Source: Flavobacterium sp. CFS9 (GTDB lineage Bacteria > Bacteroidota > Bacteroidia > Flavobacteriales > Flavobacteriaceae). From it: a DNA stretch of 64,000 nt. This document shows, one piece after another, positions 27,181 through 36,055 of this stretch. The notes below the pieces were generated by a model. That model saw nothing but the letters and a program-made list of their open reading frames with translations. It ran no database searches and was not told where the DNA came from. The position numbers were made by a program, and so were the translations under genes. Position 1 is the stretch's first letter; every line of letters begins with the position of its first letter. The stretch covers positions 1,364,001 to 1,428,000 of the forward strand of contig NZ_AP031573.1 in assembly GCF_041154745.1 (NCBI RefSeq), given 5' to 3'.

Positions 27181-29451
27181 TTATGGTTTTAAGATCAATA
27201 CCGAAGGTGTATTGTTCAGCCAGGTACTTTGAGATTCGATTAACTTTTTCCAGCTGTCTAAACTGATAATCATTAAATTTTGAGTCTCTAAAAACTCTTT
27301 CTTAATCGTTCGATCGTGCATGATCATAATGTGATTTGGTGCAATCTGTTCGATAGAACGAATTGTTTCCTGAATATCTCTGGTGCTTTTTACTTCTCCG
27401 CTGGCATCCAGCACGGTAATCTGAGAGCCGTTGTTGTTGATTAGCTTTTTGGCATAATCAATTAAGAAAGCATCTTCCTTACTAAAAACCGGCATGAAAA
27501 CCTGGTTGATCTCTTCCAGATCCTTATCGATAAAAATTCCCACCGGCATTTTGCTTTTTGCAATAATATGACGTGTTCTTTCATCAAAAGGAGAATTTTC
27601 AAACAAACCTTCTTTTCCTGTGAACTTATCGATTAAACGATCCGGATTTACGATTCTGGTTGTGAATCCAAGAATTTTACCCAACAGGGTTCCTTCAAAA
27701 ATAGACTGTCCTAATCCAACCAGTAATAAATCATACTCTCCCTGATTTGCGGTATCAATAATATCGGTATCAATATCGTTTGTTACTTTAAAAACACTAA
27801 CCATATTCTGATTCAGACGTTCTGATTCTTCGACCACCGGCAACAACATTTTGCGCTCGTGGTCTTTTACATCAAACGAATGTATTTCGGTACTTAACGA
27901 CAAATGCATGGCAGTCACAACCGAATTATCGGCTTGTTTTTTAACCAGACTGTTAGCCAGTTTAAGCAGTTTTTTCCCTTTTTCAGGCGTTGCAAAAGAA
28001 AGCAGAATTTTATACTTGCTTTTATTGCCAATTTCCTGCGGAATGGCGGTTACCTTATCTTTAAATATAAAATCTATTAAATCAAGTGCCGGGCCGGTCA
28101 TAAACGTAGTTACCAAAGCCATAATCACCATCATGGTAAAAATTTCTGTCGACAGCACTCCTAAGTCATAACCAATGTTTAAAACTACAAGTTCCATCAA
28201 ACCACGGGTATTCATTAAAGCTCCGATCGCTAAACTGTCTTTCCAGCTTTGTCCGACAAATTTTGCAGCAAAAGCACTTCCGAAGAACTTTCCGGCTACG
28301 GCTACCCCGATAATTACGGCAGTTACTTTCCACAAATACGGATCGTTCAATAAACCAATTTGTGTACGCAAACCGGTAAATACAAAGAACAATGGCAATA
28401 AAACGATGATCGCAACATCCTCTACTTTTTCGATAAAAATATTTCTAAAGGTATTGTTTTCAGGCATAATGGCTCCGGCTAAAAAAGCACCAAACAAAGC
28501 GTGAATTCCGATAAGTTCAGCAGCATAAGCAGAGAAAAGTAATGTCAGAAAAAAGATGGCAACTACAGGCTTGTTCAAACTCTCACGTGTTGAATTCAAG
28601 TCACCTACACGTTTTAAAAACGGACGAACTATTTTCAGCATGATAATTACATACAAAATAGCCAATCCAATTACATACAAAGCGCTTGTAAATGAACCTG
28701 CTTTTACAATAGCAATTACTACAGCCAAAAGGCACCATGCGGTAATATCATCGGCAGCAGCACAAGTAATGGCAATGGTTCCTAGTCTTGTTTTTTGCAT
28801 TCCGCGTTCCTGCACTATACGCGCAAGAACCGGAAATGCCGTAATACTCATCGCAATTCCCATAAACAGTCCGAAAGAGGCAAACTCAACCCCTACCGGC
28901 GCAAAAGTATGGTAGATAAAATAAGCTAATGAAAGACCCAGGGCAAAAGGGATTACAATACTTGCGTGACTTATAACTACAGCATCATGTGCTTTATTTT
29001 TCAAAACTTTCAAATCCAATTCCATCCCAATCACGAACATGAAAAGAATCAAACCAATCTGACTTAAAAATTGCAGGTTCCCTAAAGATTCTTTTGGGAA
29101 TAAAGCGGCAGAAAATTCAGGAAAATACATTCCGACCAAAGAAGGTCCTAAAACAATTCCGGCTATCATTTCTCCAATTACAGAAGGCTGTCCTATTTTT
29201 CTAAAAAACCACCCAAACAAACGTGCTACTAAAATAATAGTCACGATCTGTGCTAATAAAATTGCCAGAGGGTGCTGTAGATTTTCTATCATCGAGTGAA
29301 GAAAATCGTTCCAATGATTACTTTCTATTTTTTTATGAACGACTCCGCGTCCGGCCTCAAGTGAAACCCCTTTAGCAATTACCCAGTAGATCAGACCTGT
29401 AAAACCGCCAATAACCGTAATGTAAAACAAGGAGTTTTTAAGATTATTCAT
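27181..29451 (-). CDS. CPA2 cation:proton antiporter with a C-terminal stress-protein-like domain
   Basis: This 756-residue protein has about twelve membrane segments between residues about 60 and 445. The core signature is IGEMIAGIVLGPSLVG and the ion-binding region is ITCAAADDITAWCLLAVV, typical of the CPA2 (NapA/KefB-like) family. The last 300 residues carry two weak universal-stress-protein-like halves (LLLVGLGQSIFEGTLLGKILG, then MIMHDRTIKKEF), which may sense a nucleotide. It probably exchanges Na+ or K+ for H+. The ATG at 29451 was chosen because codons further upstream add a charged non-conserved stretch. Confidence 0.85.
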   Translation of the reverse strand: MNNLKNSLFYITVIGGFTGLIYWVIAKGVSLEAGRGVVHKKIESNHWNDFLHSMIENLQHPLAILLAQIVTIILVARLFGWFFRKIGQPSVIGEMIAGIVLGPSLVGMYFPEFSAALFPKESLGNLQFLSQIGLILFMFVIGMELDLKVLKNKAHDAVVISHASIVIPFALGLSLAYFIYHTFAPVGVEFASFGLFMGIAMSITAFPVLARIVQERGMQKTRLGTIAITCAAADDITAWCLLAVVIAIVKAGSFTSALYVIGLAILYVIIMLKIVRPFLKRVGDLNSTRESLNKPVVAIFFLTLLFSAYAAELIGIHALFGAFLAGAIMPENNTFRNIFIEKVEDVAIIVLLPLFFVFTGLRTQIGLLNDPYLWKVTAVIIGVAVAGKFFGSAFAAKFVGQSWKDSLAIGALMNTRGLMELVVLNIGYDLGVLSTEIFTMMVIMALVTTFMTGPALDLIDFIFKDKVTAIPQEIGNKSKYKILLSFATPEKGKKLLKLANSLVKKQADNSVVTAMHLSLSTEIHSFDVKDHERKMLLPVVEESERLNQNMVSVFKVTNDIDTDIIDTANQGEYDLLLVGLGQSIFEGTLLGKILGFTTRIVNPDRLIDKFTGKEGLFENSPFDERTRHIIAKSKMPVGIFIDKDLEEINQVFMPVFSKEDAFLIDYAKKLINNNGSQITVLDASGEVKSTRDIQETIRSIEQIAPNHIMIMHDRTIKKEFLETQNLMIISLDSWKKLIESQSTWLNNTPSVLILKP

Positions 29452-29635
29452 AACTCGTTTTTTTGATTTATTGCTGCAAATATCAACACTCCAATTGTAG
29501 TGCAAAAGTAAATTTACCGCTAATTTTCAATCCATGTAACAAGTCCGAAAAACTTTGTAATAACTTATTTATTTCACAATAACCAATTGGAATTGTGGGC
29601 AAAGTCAAAAGCTTGTGTAACTAAAAAGGGGGGGG

Positions 29636-29742
29636 CTTCGACTCCGCTCAGCCTGACATGACTTTGCTCAGCCTGACTTCGACTTCGCTCAGTCTGACAT
29701 CACTTCGCTTAGTCTGACGTGGCTTCGCTCAGCTTGATTGCA
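29636..29742. repeat. Five tandem CTTCGCTCAGCCTGACA units
   Basis: Five units of 20-21 bp start at 29641, 29661, 29682, 29702 and 29723, each a variant of ACTTCGCTCAGCCTGACAT; the series is preceded by eight G (29628-29635). The same core is used as an inverted pair at 37662-37723. With the AT-rich part to 29452 it fills the 312-base gap. Confidence 0.8.
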
Positions 29743-29763
29743 CCTCTGCATTAGCTAATAGTT

Positions 29764-30483
29764 TTATAGTTTCACTCTTTTCAAAAACTCGGCACGATAG
29801 GTTTCACTTAGAATCAATGCACTGTTTTTACCCTCTTTTTCCTGGTGGTGCAAAACAATTTCATTGTGATTAAAAAACTTTATCGCCTTTACTGCTACGA
29901 TTTCCTTTTTATTGACACGACAAAAATCGGCTTCGGGAAGTTCCTGCAAAAGGGTATCGAATTTCACATTTTTTAAGTTCAGCAAACTGCCGTCAGTAAG
30001 AAGTACGGTTTTATCACGACTGTCACCAACCGCCGTTTTGATGTACAGAATCTGATTGAAGTAAAGTAATGTTTTGCCTTTGTCTGTATTTAACTGAATG
30101 AACTTTTTTGCTGCATCAGGTTTATCGAAACGCTCCAGGGCTTTCGAAATCGCTTTTTGCAAACGTTCAAGCTTTACCGGTTTGGTAATGTAATCTACCG
30201 CATCGATATTAAAAGCTTCGGCAGCATATTCTTTATAGGCGGTACAAAAGATAACCAGCTTATTGTCCAGCATTTCTGCCAGATGTAAACCATCAATACC
30301 CGGCATTTCGATATCCGATATTAACAGATCAAAATCGAGATTCGGTATTTCGGCTAGGAGTTTTTCGGGATTGTTGAATGTTTTTACAATTTCCAATTCA
30401 GGAACCTGTTCACAAAGCATTTTCAGATACGTTAAGCCCGGCAGCTCATCGTCCAGCAGCAAGCATTTCAGTTTTGTATTCAA
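29764..30483 (-). CDS. LytTR-family response regulator
   Basis: This 239-residue protein has an N-terminal receiver domain (phosphoacceptor Asp57 in DLLISDIEMPGIDG, acidic pair DDE at 11-13, and the K in YITKPVKLERL) and a C-terminal LytTR DNA-binding domain (IQLNTDKGKTLLYFNQILYI, VLLTDGSLLNLKNVKF, ADFCRVNKKEIVAVKAIK). It is the partner of the kinase just upstream; the coding regions overlap by 38 bases. Confidence 0.93.
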   Translation of the reverse strand: MNTKLKCLLLDDELPGLTYLKMLCEQVPELEIVKTFNNPEKLLAEIPNLDFDLLISDIEMPGIDGLHLAEMLDNKLVIFCTAYKEYAAEAFNIDAVDYITKPVKLERLQKAISKALERFDKPDAAKKFIQLNTDKGKTLLYFNQILYIKTAVGDSRDKTVLLTDGSLLNLKNVKFDTLLQELPEADFCRVNKKEIVAVKAIKFFNHNEIVLHHQEKEGKNSALILSETYRAEFLKRVKL

Positions 30484-31204
30484 GTAAATCTATTTTTAGA
30501 TGAGCAATATAAACGTCATTTTCGACAAACCGTTCGAGTTTGAAGTTATTTTTATAAATAATTCTTAATCGATGCTCTAAAGTCGCATGACCAAAACCGC
30601 TTCGTTCTTTTTTTAAGACTTTTTTATTTGATATTTTATTCGAAACTGTCATAAAAAAAGCATTGTCTCTAAACTCAAAAACTACCGAGATAAAGGCATC
30701 AGCACTCTGCAAATCAGCATGCTTGAACGCGTTTTCGATTAAGTCAATCGAAATTAACGGTGCCAATAAAGGCTGTTCGTATAATTTATCTTCTTTATTG
30801 ATGTTGGTTTTAATTTTCAATTCAAAAAGCGGACTGATTTTGATTTTATTAATTTCAATTAAATTCAATGCAAAGTCAATTTCCTCCCGGGCAGTAACAA
30901 ATTTCTTTTTGCTCTCATACAGAATATAGTCCAATACGTTGGCCAGTTTATCTAAAGCAAAATACGTTTGATAGGCATGAGATTGTATCGAATTTAAAAT
31001 ATTCTTAAACAAATGCGGATTCAGTTTAGACTCTAAAGTTTCTAACTGTAGGTCGTTGACTTTCATTTCGAGTGCATAGAAACTTTTCTCCGCATCATCT
31101 TTTGCTTTTTTGAACTGCATTAGTTGATACATCAAAAAACAGATGATGACGATCAGCAATAAAAGAATCGCCAGAAAAATAAAAGTGATGGTATTGTCTT
31201 GCAT
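30446..31204 (-). CDS. LytS-type sensor histidine kinase
   Basis: This 252-residue protein has one N-terminal membrane segment (about residues 6-28), a short coiled linker and a His_kinase domain with the phosphoacceptor H64 in LNPHLFKNILNSI. The ATPase part has SIDLIENAFKHAD (N box) and GFGHATLEHRLRIIY. It has no separate periplasmic sensor, so it probably senses through the membrane. It pairs with the overlapping LytTR regulator. Confidence 0.9.
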   Translation of the reverse strand: MQDNTITFIFLAILLLLIVIICFLMYQLMQFKKAKDDAEKSFYALEMKVNDLQLETLESKLNPHLFKNILNSIQSHAYQTYFALDKLANVLDYILYESKKKFVTAREEIDFALNLIEINKIKISPLFELKIKTNINKEDKLYEQPLLAPLISIDLIENAFKHADLQSADAFISVVFEFRDNAFFMTVSNKISNKKVLKKERSGFGHATLEHRLRIIYKNNFKLERFVENDVYIAHLKIDLLEYKTEMLAAGR

Positions 31205-31242
31205 TGTTTATGTAAAGTTTAAATTTCTTTTACCTGCATCCA

Positions 31243-31572
31243 TTAATGACTGGAAACAAATTTCAACCCGATAATCGAAGCAATTAAAGTGGAAAGAAAA
31301 AATATTCTCCAGAAAGTAGCGGGTTCCTTAAAAATTAAGATTCCAACCAGAACAGTTCCAACTGCTCCAATTCCGGTCCAAACTGCGTATGCTGTTCCAA
31401 TGGGCAGCACCTGCGTGGCTTTATACAGCAAAAACATGCTGATAGAAAGACAAACAAAGAATCCAATCATCCAATAAGTTGAAACAACTCCTGTCGTTTC
31501 TTTGGCTTTGCCCAGACAAGAGGCAAATGCAACTTCAAAAAGTCCTGCGATAATCAATAAAATCCAATTCAT
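31243..31572 (-). CDS. Small multidrug resistance (SMR) exporter
   Basis: This 109-residue four-helix protein has the family length and the central glutamate in LLIIAGLFEVAFA (Glu13), the signature GTAYAVWTGIGAVGTVLVG and IFKEPATFWRIFF. It is an H+-coupled antiporter of small cations; the SugE/Gdx subgroup exports guanidinium, but I cannot separate subgroups by eye. No guanidine riboswitch was recognised. It lies 38 bases upstream of the LytS-type kinase gene on the same strand. Confidence 0.85.
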   Translation of the reverse strand: MNWILLIIAGLFEVAFASCLGKAKETTGVVSTYWMIGFFVCLSISMFLLYKATQVLPIGTAYAVWTGIGAVGTVLVGILIFKEPATFWRIFFLSTLIASIIGLKFVSSH

Positions 31573-31723
31573 TTTCTACGCCTTTTTAAATGAGATACAA
31601 ATATGAGAAAAGCTAACGTAGAATGCTACAAAATATCCCATTTTTAGACTTTACGAACATTCCAATTGTGTTAACAAACCGTAAAAACCAAGCCGAAAAT
31701 TTATGATTTCGAGCACTTTTCAC

Positions 31724-31731
31724 TACATTTG
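31724..31731 (+). promoter_or_regulatory. -7 element of the RND exporter gene
   Basis: TACATTTG matches TAnnTTTG, 19 bases before the ATG at 31751. Confidence 0.55.
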
Positions 31732-31750
31732 CATCCATTTTACAAATTTT

Positions 31751-34117
31751 ATGAAAAACGCTGCACAAGTTGGATTTTGGGAAAAATTGGCCCGAATCAT
31801 ACTTAAAAATAGAATTTCTATACTCGTTGGGGTCGCTGCCCTGACAATTTTCCTTGGTTACCAATGGAAAAACCTTTCCATGACTTATACCGAAGCAAAC
31901 TTGCTTCCTAAAAATCATATTGCAAACAAAGACTATCAAAAATTTCTGGATAAATTTGGTGAAGAAGGAAACCTTATTGTGATTGGTTTTCAGGATAAAA
32001 AATTCTTCACACCAAAAAATTTCGCCGCCTGGAATGAGCTGATGACGGGTCTTAAGAAATCGAAAGAAGTAGATTTAGTAGTTTCTCTAAACGATTTAAA
32101 GAAACTCGAAAAAGATACAGTAAACGAAAAATTTGTTCTGGCTCCATTTATTGATCAAAGCAAAGCAGCAGATCCTGAATATTTAAAAAAGGCGCAATAT
32201 GACTTGTTTCATAATTTACCTTTTTACGAAGGATTGCTTTACAACAAAGAAAGCGGCAGCATTCGTTCGGCCATTTACATGAACAAAGCGCTTGTAAATA
32301 CTGCTGAAAGAAAAACATTCATTCTGGAAAATCTGGTTCCTAAAATTGATAAATTCGAAAAAACCACGGGAATCGACTTGCGCGTTTCCGGAATGCCTTA
32401 CATCAGAACGATCAATGCCGACAATATGAAAGGCGAAATCGGGCTTTTTATTGGTGCGGCTTTATTAACGGTTTCCTTGATTTTCTTTTTCTTCTTTCGT
32501 TCGTACAGAGCCACCTTCATCTCTATTTGTATTTTGATTGTTGGAGTAATCTGGTCTTTCGGAACTTTAGGCTTGTTTCATTATAAAATCACGATTCTAA
32601 CGGCGATCATCCCGCCATTAATTATTGTAATCGGAATTACGAACTGTATTTTCCTGATCAATAAATACCAACAGGAAATTAAACTTCATAACAATCAGGC
32701 AAAGGCTTTACAGCGTATCATTTCGAAAATTGGAGTTTCGACCCTAATGACAAACCTGACGACTGCGATAGGTTTTGCGACCTTCATGATTACCGGAAAT
32801 GATTTGCTTTTTGAATTTGGTCTTGTGACTTCTATCAATGTAATCTCTGTGTATTTACTGACGCTTTTAATTGTACCGATCATTTACAGTTTTATGTCGG
32901 TTCCGGGCGAAAAACATTTGTATCACCTCACCAAAACATACATTTCAACCTTATTGAATTTTGTTGAAAATGTGGTAAAAAATAAACGAAAAGTAATTTA
33001 TATCATTTACGGTTTATTGTTAGCCTTCAGCGTTATTGGAGTTACTCAAATGAAAGTTTCAGGAAGTTTAATTGGTGAAATGCCAAAAAGCGCCTCTTTC
33101 TTTAAAGATATTATCTTCTACGAAAAAGAATTCAATGGTGTAATGCCGCTTGAGATTATGATTGATACCAAGAAGAAAAAGGGTGTCATGAAAGCCTCTA
33201 CTATCCGCAAAATGGATGAATTACAAAACACCATTATAGAAATGCCCGAATTAGCGAAACCGGTTTCTATAGTGAACCTGGTGAAGTATTCGAAACAGGC
33301 TTTTTACAACGGAAATCCGGAATATTATCAATTGCCAACATCGCAGGAACAAACTTTTATTTTGTCGTATGCTAAAAATGCAACGAAAAACAGCAAAGAA
33401 AACCTGATGAAAGCTTACGTAGATTCGACTGGACAATATGCCCGAATCACCACTTTTATGAAAGACATTGGTACGGATGAAATGGCAAAAGTGGAAAAAG
33501 AACTGCATAAGAAAATTGACGAGATTTTCCCGAAAGACCGTTATGAAGTTACCGTAACCGGAAAGGCATTGGTATTTCAAAAAGGAACCTCTTATCTGGT
33601 TGACAATCTAATTGAATCTTTAATTTTCGCGATACTTGTAATTGCTGTATTGATGCTTTACTTGTTCCGATCGTTCAAAATGGTTTTTGCATCGGTAATT
33701 ACGAATATTTTACCGCTTTGTATCACCTCGGGACTGATGGGATATTTTGGCATTCCATTAAAACCTTCAACGATATTAGTATTTAGTATTGCATTCGGAA
33801 TCTCGGTAGACAATGCGATTCAGTTTATGGCGAAGTACCATCATGATTTGTTGCAGAATAACGGAAAGGTAAAAAAATCAGTTTTCAGTGCTTTAAGAGA
33901 AACCGGAATCAGTACTTTTTACACTTCGGTGGTTTTAATTTTAGGATTTGCCACTTTCACGCTTTCCAGTTTTAGCGGAACCATTGCATTAGGAGGATTA
34001 ATTTCCTGTACATTAGCGTTTGCCATGTTTGCAAATCTATTAGTTTTACCTGCTTTGGTATTGACTTTTGAGAAGAAAAAAGCTAAGAAAGAGGATTTGG
34101 AGAATTTGGGAGGATAA
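31751..34117 (+). CDS. RND/MMPL family exporter
   Basis: This 788-residue protein has the duplicated layout of MMPL-type RND transporters: one membrane helix, a periplasmic domain, then five helices, twice over (first helix near residue 24, second helix cluster near 230-390, third near 410, last cluster near 625-770). The family motif GISVDNAIQFMAKY is in the second half. It lacks the length and partner genes of a HAE-type drug pump, so it may move lipids or other hydrophobic molecules. No periplasmic adaptor is nearby. Confidence 0.8.
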   Translation: MKNAAQVGFWEKLARIILKNRISILVGVAALTIFLGYQWKNLSMTYTEANLLPKNHIANKDYQKFLDKFGEEGNLIVIGFQDKKFFTPKNFAAWNELMTGLKKSKEVDLVVSLNDLKKLEKDTVNEKFVLAPFIDQSKAADPEYLKKAQYDLFHNLPFYEGLLYNKESGSIRSAIYMNKALVNTAERKTFILENLVPKIDKFEKTTGIDLRVSGMPYIRTINADNMKGEIGLFIGAALLTVSLIFFFFFRSYRATFISICILIVGVIWSFGTLGLFHYKITILTAIIPPLIIVIGITNCIFLINKYQQEIKLHNNQAKALQRIISKIGVSTLMTNLTTAIGFATFMITGNDLLFEFGLVTSINVISVYLLTLLIVPIIYSFMSVPGEKHLYHLTKTYISTLLNFVENVVKNKRKVIYIIYGLLLAFSVIGVTQMKVSGSLIGEMPKSASFFKDIIFYEKEFNGVMPLEIMIDTKKKKGVMKASTIRKMDELQNTIIEMPELAKPVSIVNLVKYSKQAFYNGNPEYYQLPTSQEQTFILSYAKNATKNSKENLMKAYVDSTGQYARITTFMKDIGTDEMAKVEKELHKKIDEIFPKDRYEVTVTGKALVFQKGTSYLVDNLIESLIFAILVIAVLMLYLFRSFKMVFASVITNILPLCITSGLMGYFGIPLKPSTILVFSIAFGISVDNAIQFMAKYHHDLLQNNGKVKKSVFSALRETGISTFYTSVVLILGFATFTLSSFSGTIALGGLISCTLAFAMFANLLVLPALVLTFEKKKAKKEDLENLGG

Positions 34118-34184
34118 ACACCAATTTCACTAATTATCACAGATTGATAACTTAGACTTTTATGACGGATTAAAACACAATATT

Positions 34185-34283
34185 GTCATTTCGACGAAGG
34201 AGAAATCCTCACGAGAAACTCGACAAAGATTGACGAATTTCTTTGCGAAATCACTGGTGTGATTCCTCGTTCCTCGGAATGAC
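34185..34283. repeat. 99-bp element with 23-bp terminal inverted repeats
   Basis: GTCATTTCGACGAAGG...ATC (34185-34207) and GATTCCTCGTTC...GAC (34261-34283) are inverse complements with a few mismatches. A worn relative of the left arm and the interior is at 13040-13128. No ORF lies inside. Confidence 0.75.
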
Positions 34284-34316
34284 AAAAAAATTGCTTCTCT
34301 TGAAATCGAGAGCACT

Positions 34317-34391
34317 AGCCCCGATCGAAGCGGCATCCTTTCTATTTTTCCTTTAAAAACAGAAAGATATAGCGAAGAGCGGGAATCAGCT
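34317..34391. repeat. AGCCCCGAT...AGCGGGAATCAGCT intergenic element
   Basis: A 75-bp segment with a left arm AGCCCCGATCGAAGCGG and a right arm AGCGAAGAGCGGGAATC, around a central CTTTCT/AGAAAG stem. It lies right before the asnS promoter. From memory this motif is very common in Flavobacterium intergenic regions; the copy number cannot be checked here. It may act as a terminator or leader structure. With the neighbouring 99-bp element it fills the 349-base gap. Confidence 0.6.
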
Positions 34392-34413
34392 TCAAAAATT
34401 AATTATTATCGAT

Positions 34414-34421
34414 TATATTTG
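34414..34421 (+). promoter_or_regulatory. -7 element of asnS
   Basis: TATATTTG matches TAnnTTTG, 45 bases before the ATG at 34467. Confidence 0.55.
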
Positions 34422-34466
34422 CAGTTGTTCAAAATGAATATTACTTAATATCAATTATATATAAAA

Positions 34467-35915
34467 ATGAAACACACAAAAGTTAGAGACTTATTAAACA
34501 GTACGACGACGTTACAGGAAGTGAATGCAAAAGGATGGGTGAGAGCTTTTAGAAATAATCAGTTCATCGCGCTTAATGACGGTTCTACCATTAATAATAT
34601 ACAATGTGTTGTTGATTTTGAAAATACACCTGATGAAACTCTAAAAAGAATCACTACCGGTGCTGCTATTTCTGTAATCGGTACTTTGATCGAAAGTAAA
34701 GGTGCGGGTCAGAAATACGAAATTCAGGTAAACAAACTGGAAATCTTAGGAGATTCGGATGCGGAGAAATTCCCAATACAGCCAAAAAACAAACCTAGTT
34801 TAGACTTCTTGCGCGAAAATGCACATTTACGTGTACGTACCAATATGTTTGGTGCTATCATGCGTGTGCGTTCGGTATTGTCTTATGCTGTTCATAAATA
34901 TTTTCAGGACAAAGGTTTCGTTTACGTAAATACTCCAATTATTACCGGTTCTGATGCAGAAGGTGCAGGAGAAATGTTTAAAGTTACCGCTTTGCCTTTT
35001 GACAATACCCCAAGAACAGAAGACGGAAAAGTAAACTACAAAGAAGATTTTTTCGAAAAAGAAACGAACTTAACGGTTTCCGGACAATTAGAAGGTGAAA
35101 CCTACGCAATGGCTTTAGGTCAGGTTTATACTTTTGGACCAACTTTTAGAGCCGAAAATTCAAATACTTCCCGTCACCTTGCAGAATTCTGGATGATCGA
35201 GCCGGAAGTCGCTTTCAATAATCTGGATGACAACATGGATCTTGCTGAAGATTTTATTCAGTATGTTATTAAATATGCTTTAGACCATTGTCAGGATGAT
35301 TTGAAATTTTTAGAAGGAAGACTTTTAGACGAAGAAAAATCAAAACCTCAGGCAGAAAGAAGCGAAATGGCTTTGTTAGAGAAACTAAACTTTGTTTTAG
35401 AGAACAACTTCAAACGTGTTTCTTATACTGAAGCAATTGACATTTTAAGAGATTCAACTCCAAATAAAAAGAAAAAATTCCAGTATATCATTAACGAATG
35501 GGGAGCTGATTTACAATCAGAACACGAGCGTTATTTAGTAGAGAAACACTTTAAATGTCCGGTAATTTTATTTGATTACCCTGCAAACATTAAAGCGTTC
35601 TACATGCGTCTGAATGACAATACGGAGCCTGGAAAAGAAACCGTTCGTGCCATGGATATTCTTTTCCCTGGAATTGGAGAAATCGTTGGCGGTTCTGAAA
35701 GAGAAGAGCGTTACGACGTTTTGGTTGAAAAAATGAAAGCCTTAGAAATTGACGAAGAAGAATTATCATGGTATTTAGACACCAGAAGATTCGGATCGGC
35801 AACTCACGCAGGTTTCGGACTTGGATTTGAGCGTCTGGTATTGTTTGTAACCGGAATGACAAACATCCGCGACGTGATTCCTTTCCCGAGAACTCCAGGA
35901 AATGCAGAGTTTTAA
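34467..35915 (+). CDS. asnS: Asparaginyl-tRNA synthetase
   Basis: This 482-residue class IIb synthetase has an N-terminal OB-fold anticodon domain ([18 protein letters not shown]), motif 2 in [20 protein letters not shown] (the loop that positions the acceptor stem) and motif 3 in [12 protein letters not shown]. The sequence around motif 2 and the WMIEPE string match AsnRS rather than AspRS. It charges tRNA-Asn. Confidence 0.95.
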   Translation: MKHTKVRDLLNSTTTLQEVNAKGWVRAFRNNQFIALNDGSTINNIQCVVDFENTPDETLKRITTGAAISVIGTLIESKGAGQKYEIQVNKLEILGDSDAEKFPIQPKNKPSLDFLRENAHLRVRTNMFGAIMRVRSVLSYAVHKYFQDKGFVYVNTPIITGSDAEGAGEMFKVTALPFDNTPRTEDGKVNYKEDFFEKETNLTVSGQLEGETYAMALGQVYTFGPTFRAENSNTSRHLAEFWMIEPEVAFNNLDDNMDLAEDFIQYVIKYALDHCQDDLKFLEGRLLDEEKSKPQAERSEMALLEKLNFVLENNFKRVSYTEAIDILRDSTPNKKKKFQYIINEWGADLQSEHERYLVEKHFKCPVILFDYPANIKAFYMRLNDNTEPGKETVRAMDILFPGIGEIVGGSEREERYDVLVEKMKALEIDEEELSWYLDTRRFGSATHAGFGLGFERLVLFVTGMTNIRDVIPFPRTPGNAEF

Positions 35916-35922
35916 AAAAAGG

Positions 35923-35954
35923 CACTAAGGTACTGAGATACTAAGGTTCTAAGC
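35923..35954. repeat. ACTAAGGT-type short tandem run
   Basis: CACTAAGGTACTGAGATACTAAGGTTCTAAGC (in two parts) is a run of near-octamers directly after asnS. A related run is at 16203-16241. Confidence 0.45.
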
Positions 35955-35977
35955 TTTTTTTAAATATCATAAAATTT

Positions 35978-36040
35978 GTTTCAGGTTTCAGGTTTTAAGT
36001 TGTCGATTGTTCCTCAACATTGAAACCTGAAACTTGAAAC
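35978..36040. repeat. Palindromic TTTCAGGTTTCAGG repeat before rpoN
   Basis: GTTTCAGGTTTCAGGTTTTA (35978-35997) pairs with TGAAACCTGAAACTTGAAAC (36021-36040) with two mismatches. It resembles the repeat inside leuS (15229-15300). It lies 15 bases before the rpoN ATG. Confidence 0.7.
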
Positions 36041-36055
36041 TTTTAACAAAAACAA

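Noticed and set aside
28175..28915. Two long plus-strand frames inside the antiporter gene
   Set aside because: They are antisense to a well-supported membrane protein and have no family pattern.
31243..31572. Guanidine riboswitch upstream of the SMR exporter
   Set aside because: I looked for the ACGR/GGNG hallmarks upstream of 31572 and saw none; the region is short and AT-rich.
34185..34283. CRISPR array
   Set aside because: The element is one inverted pair with a different interior; there are no regularly spaced direct repeats with unique spacers, and no cas gene. The same applies to the tandem arrays at 29641 and 41068, whose units are adjacent without spacers.
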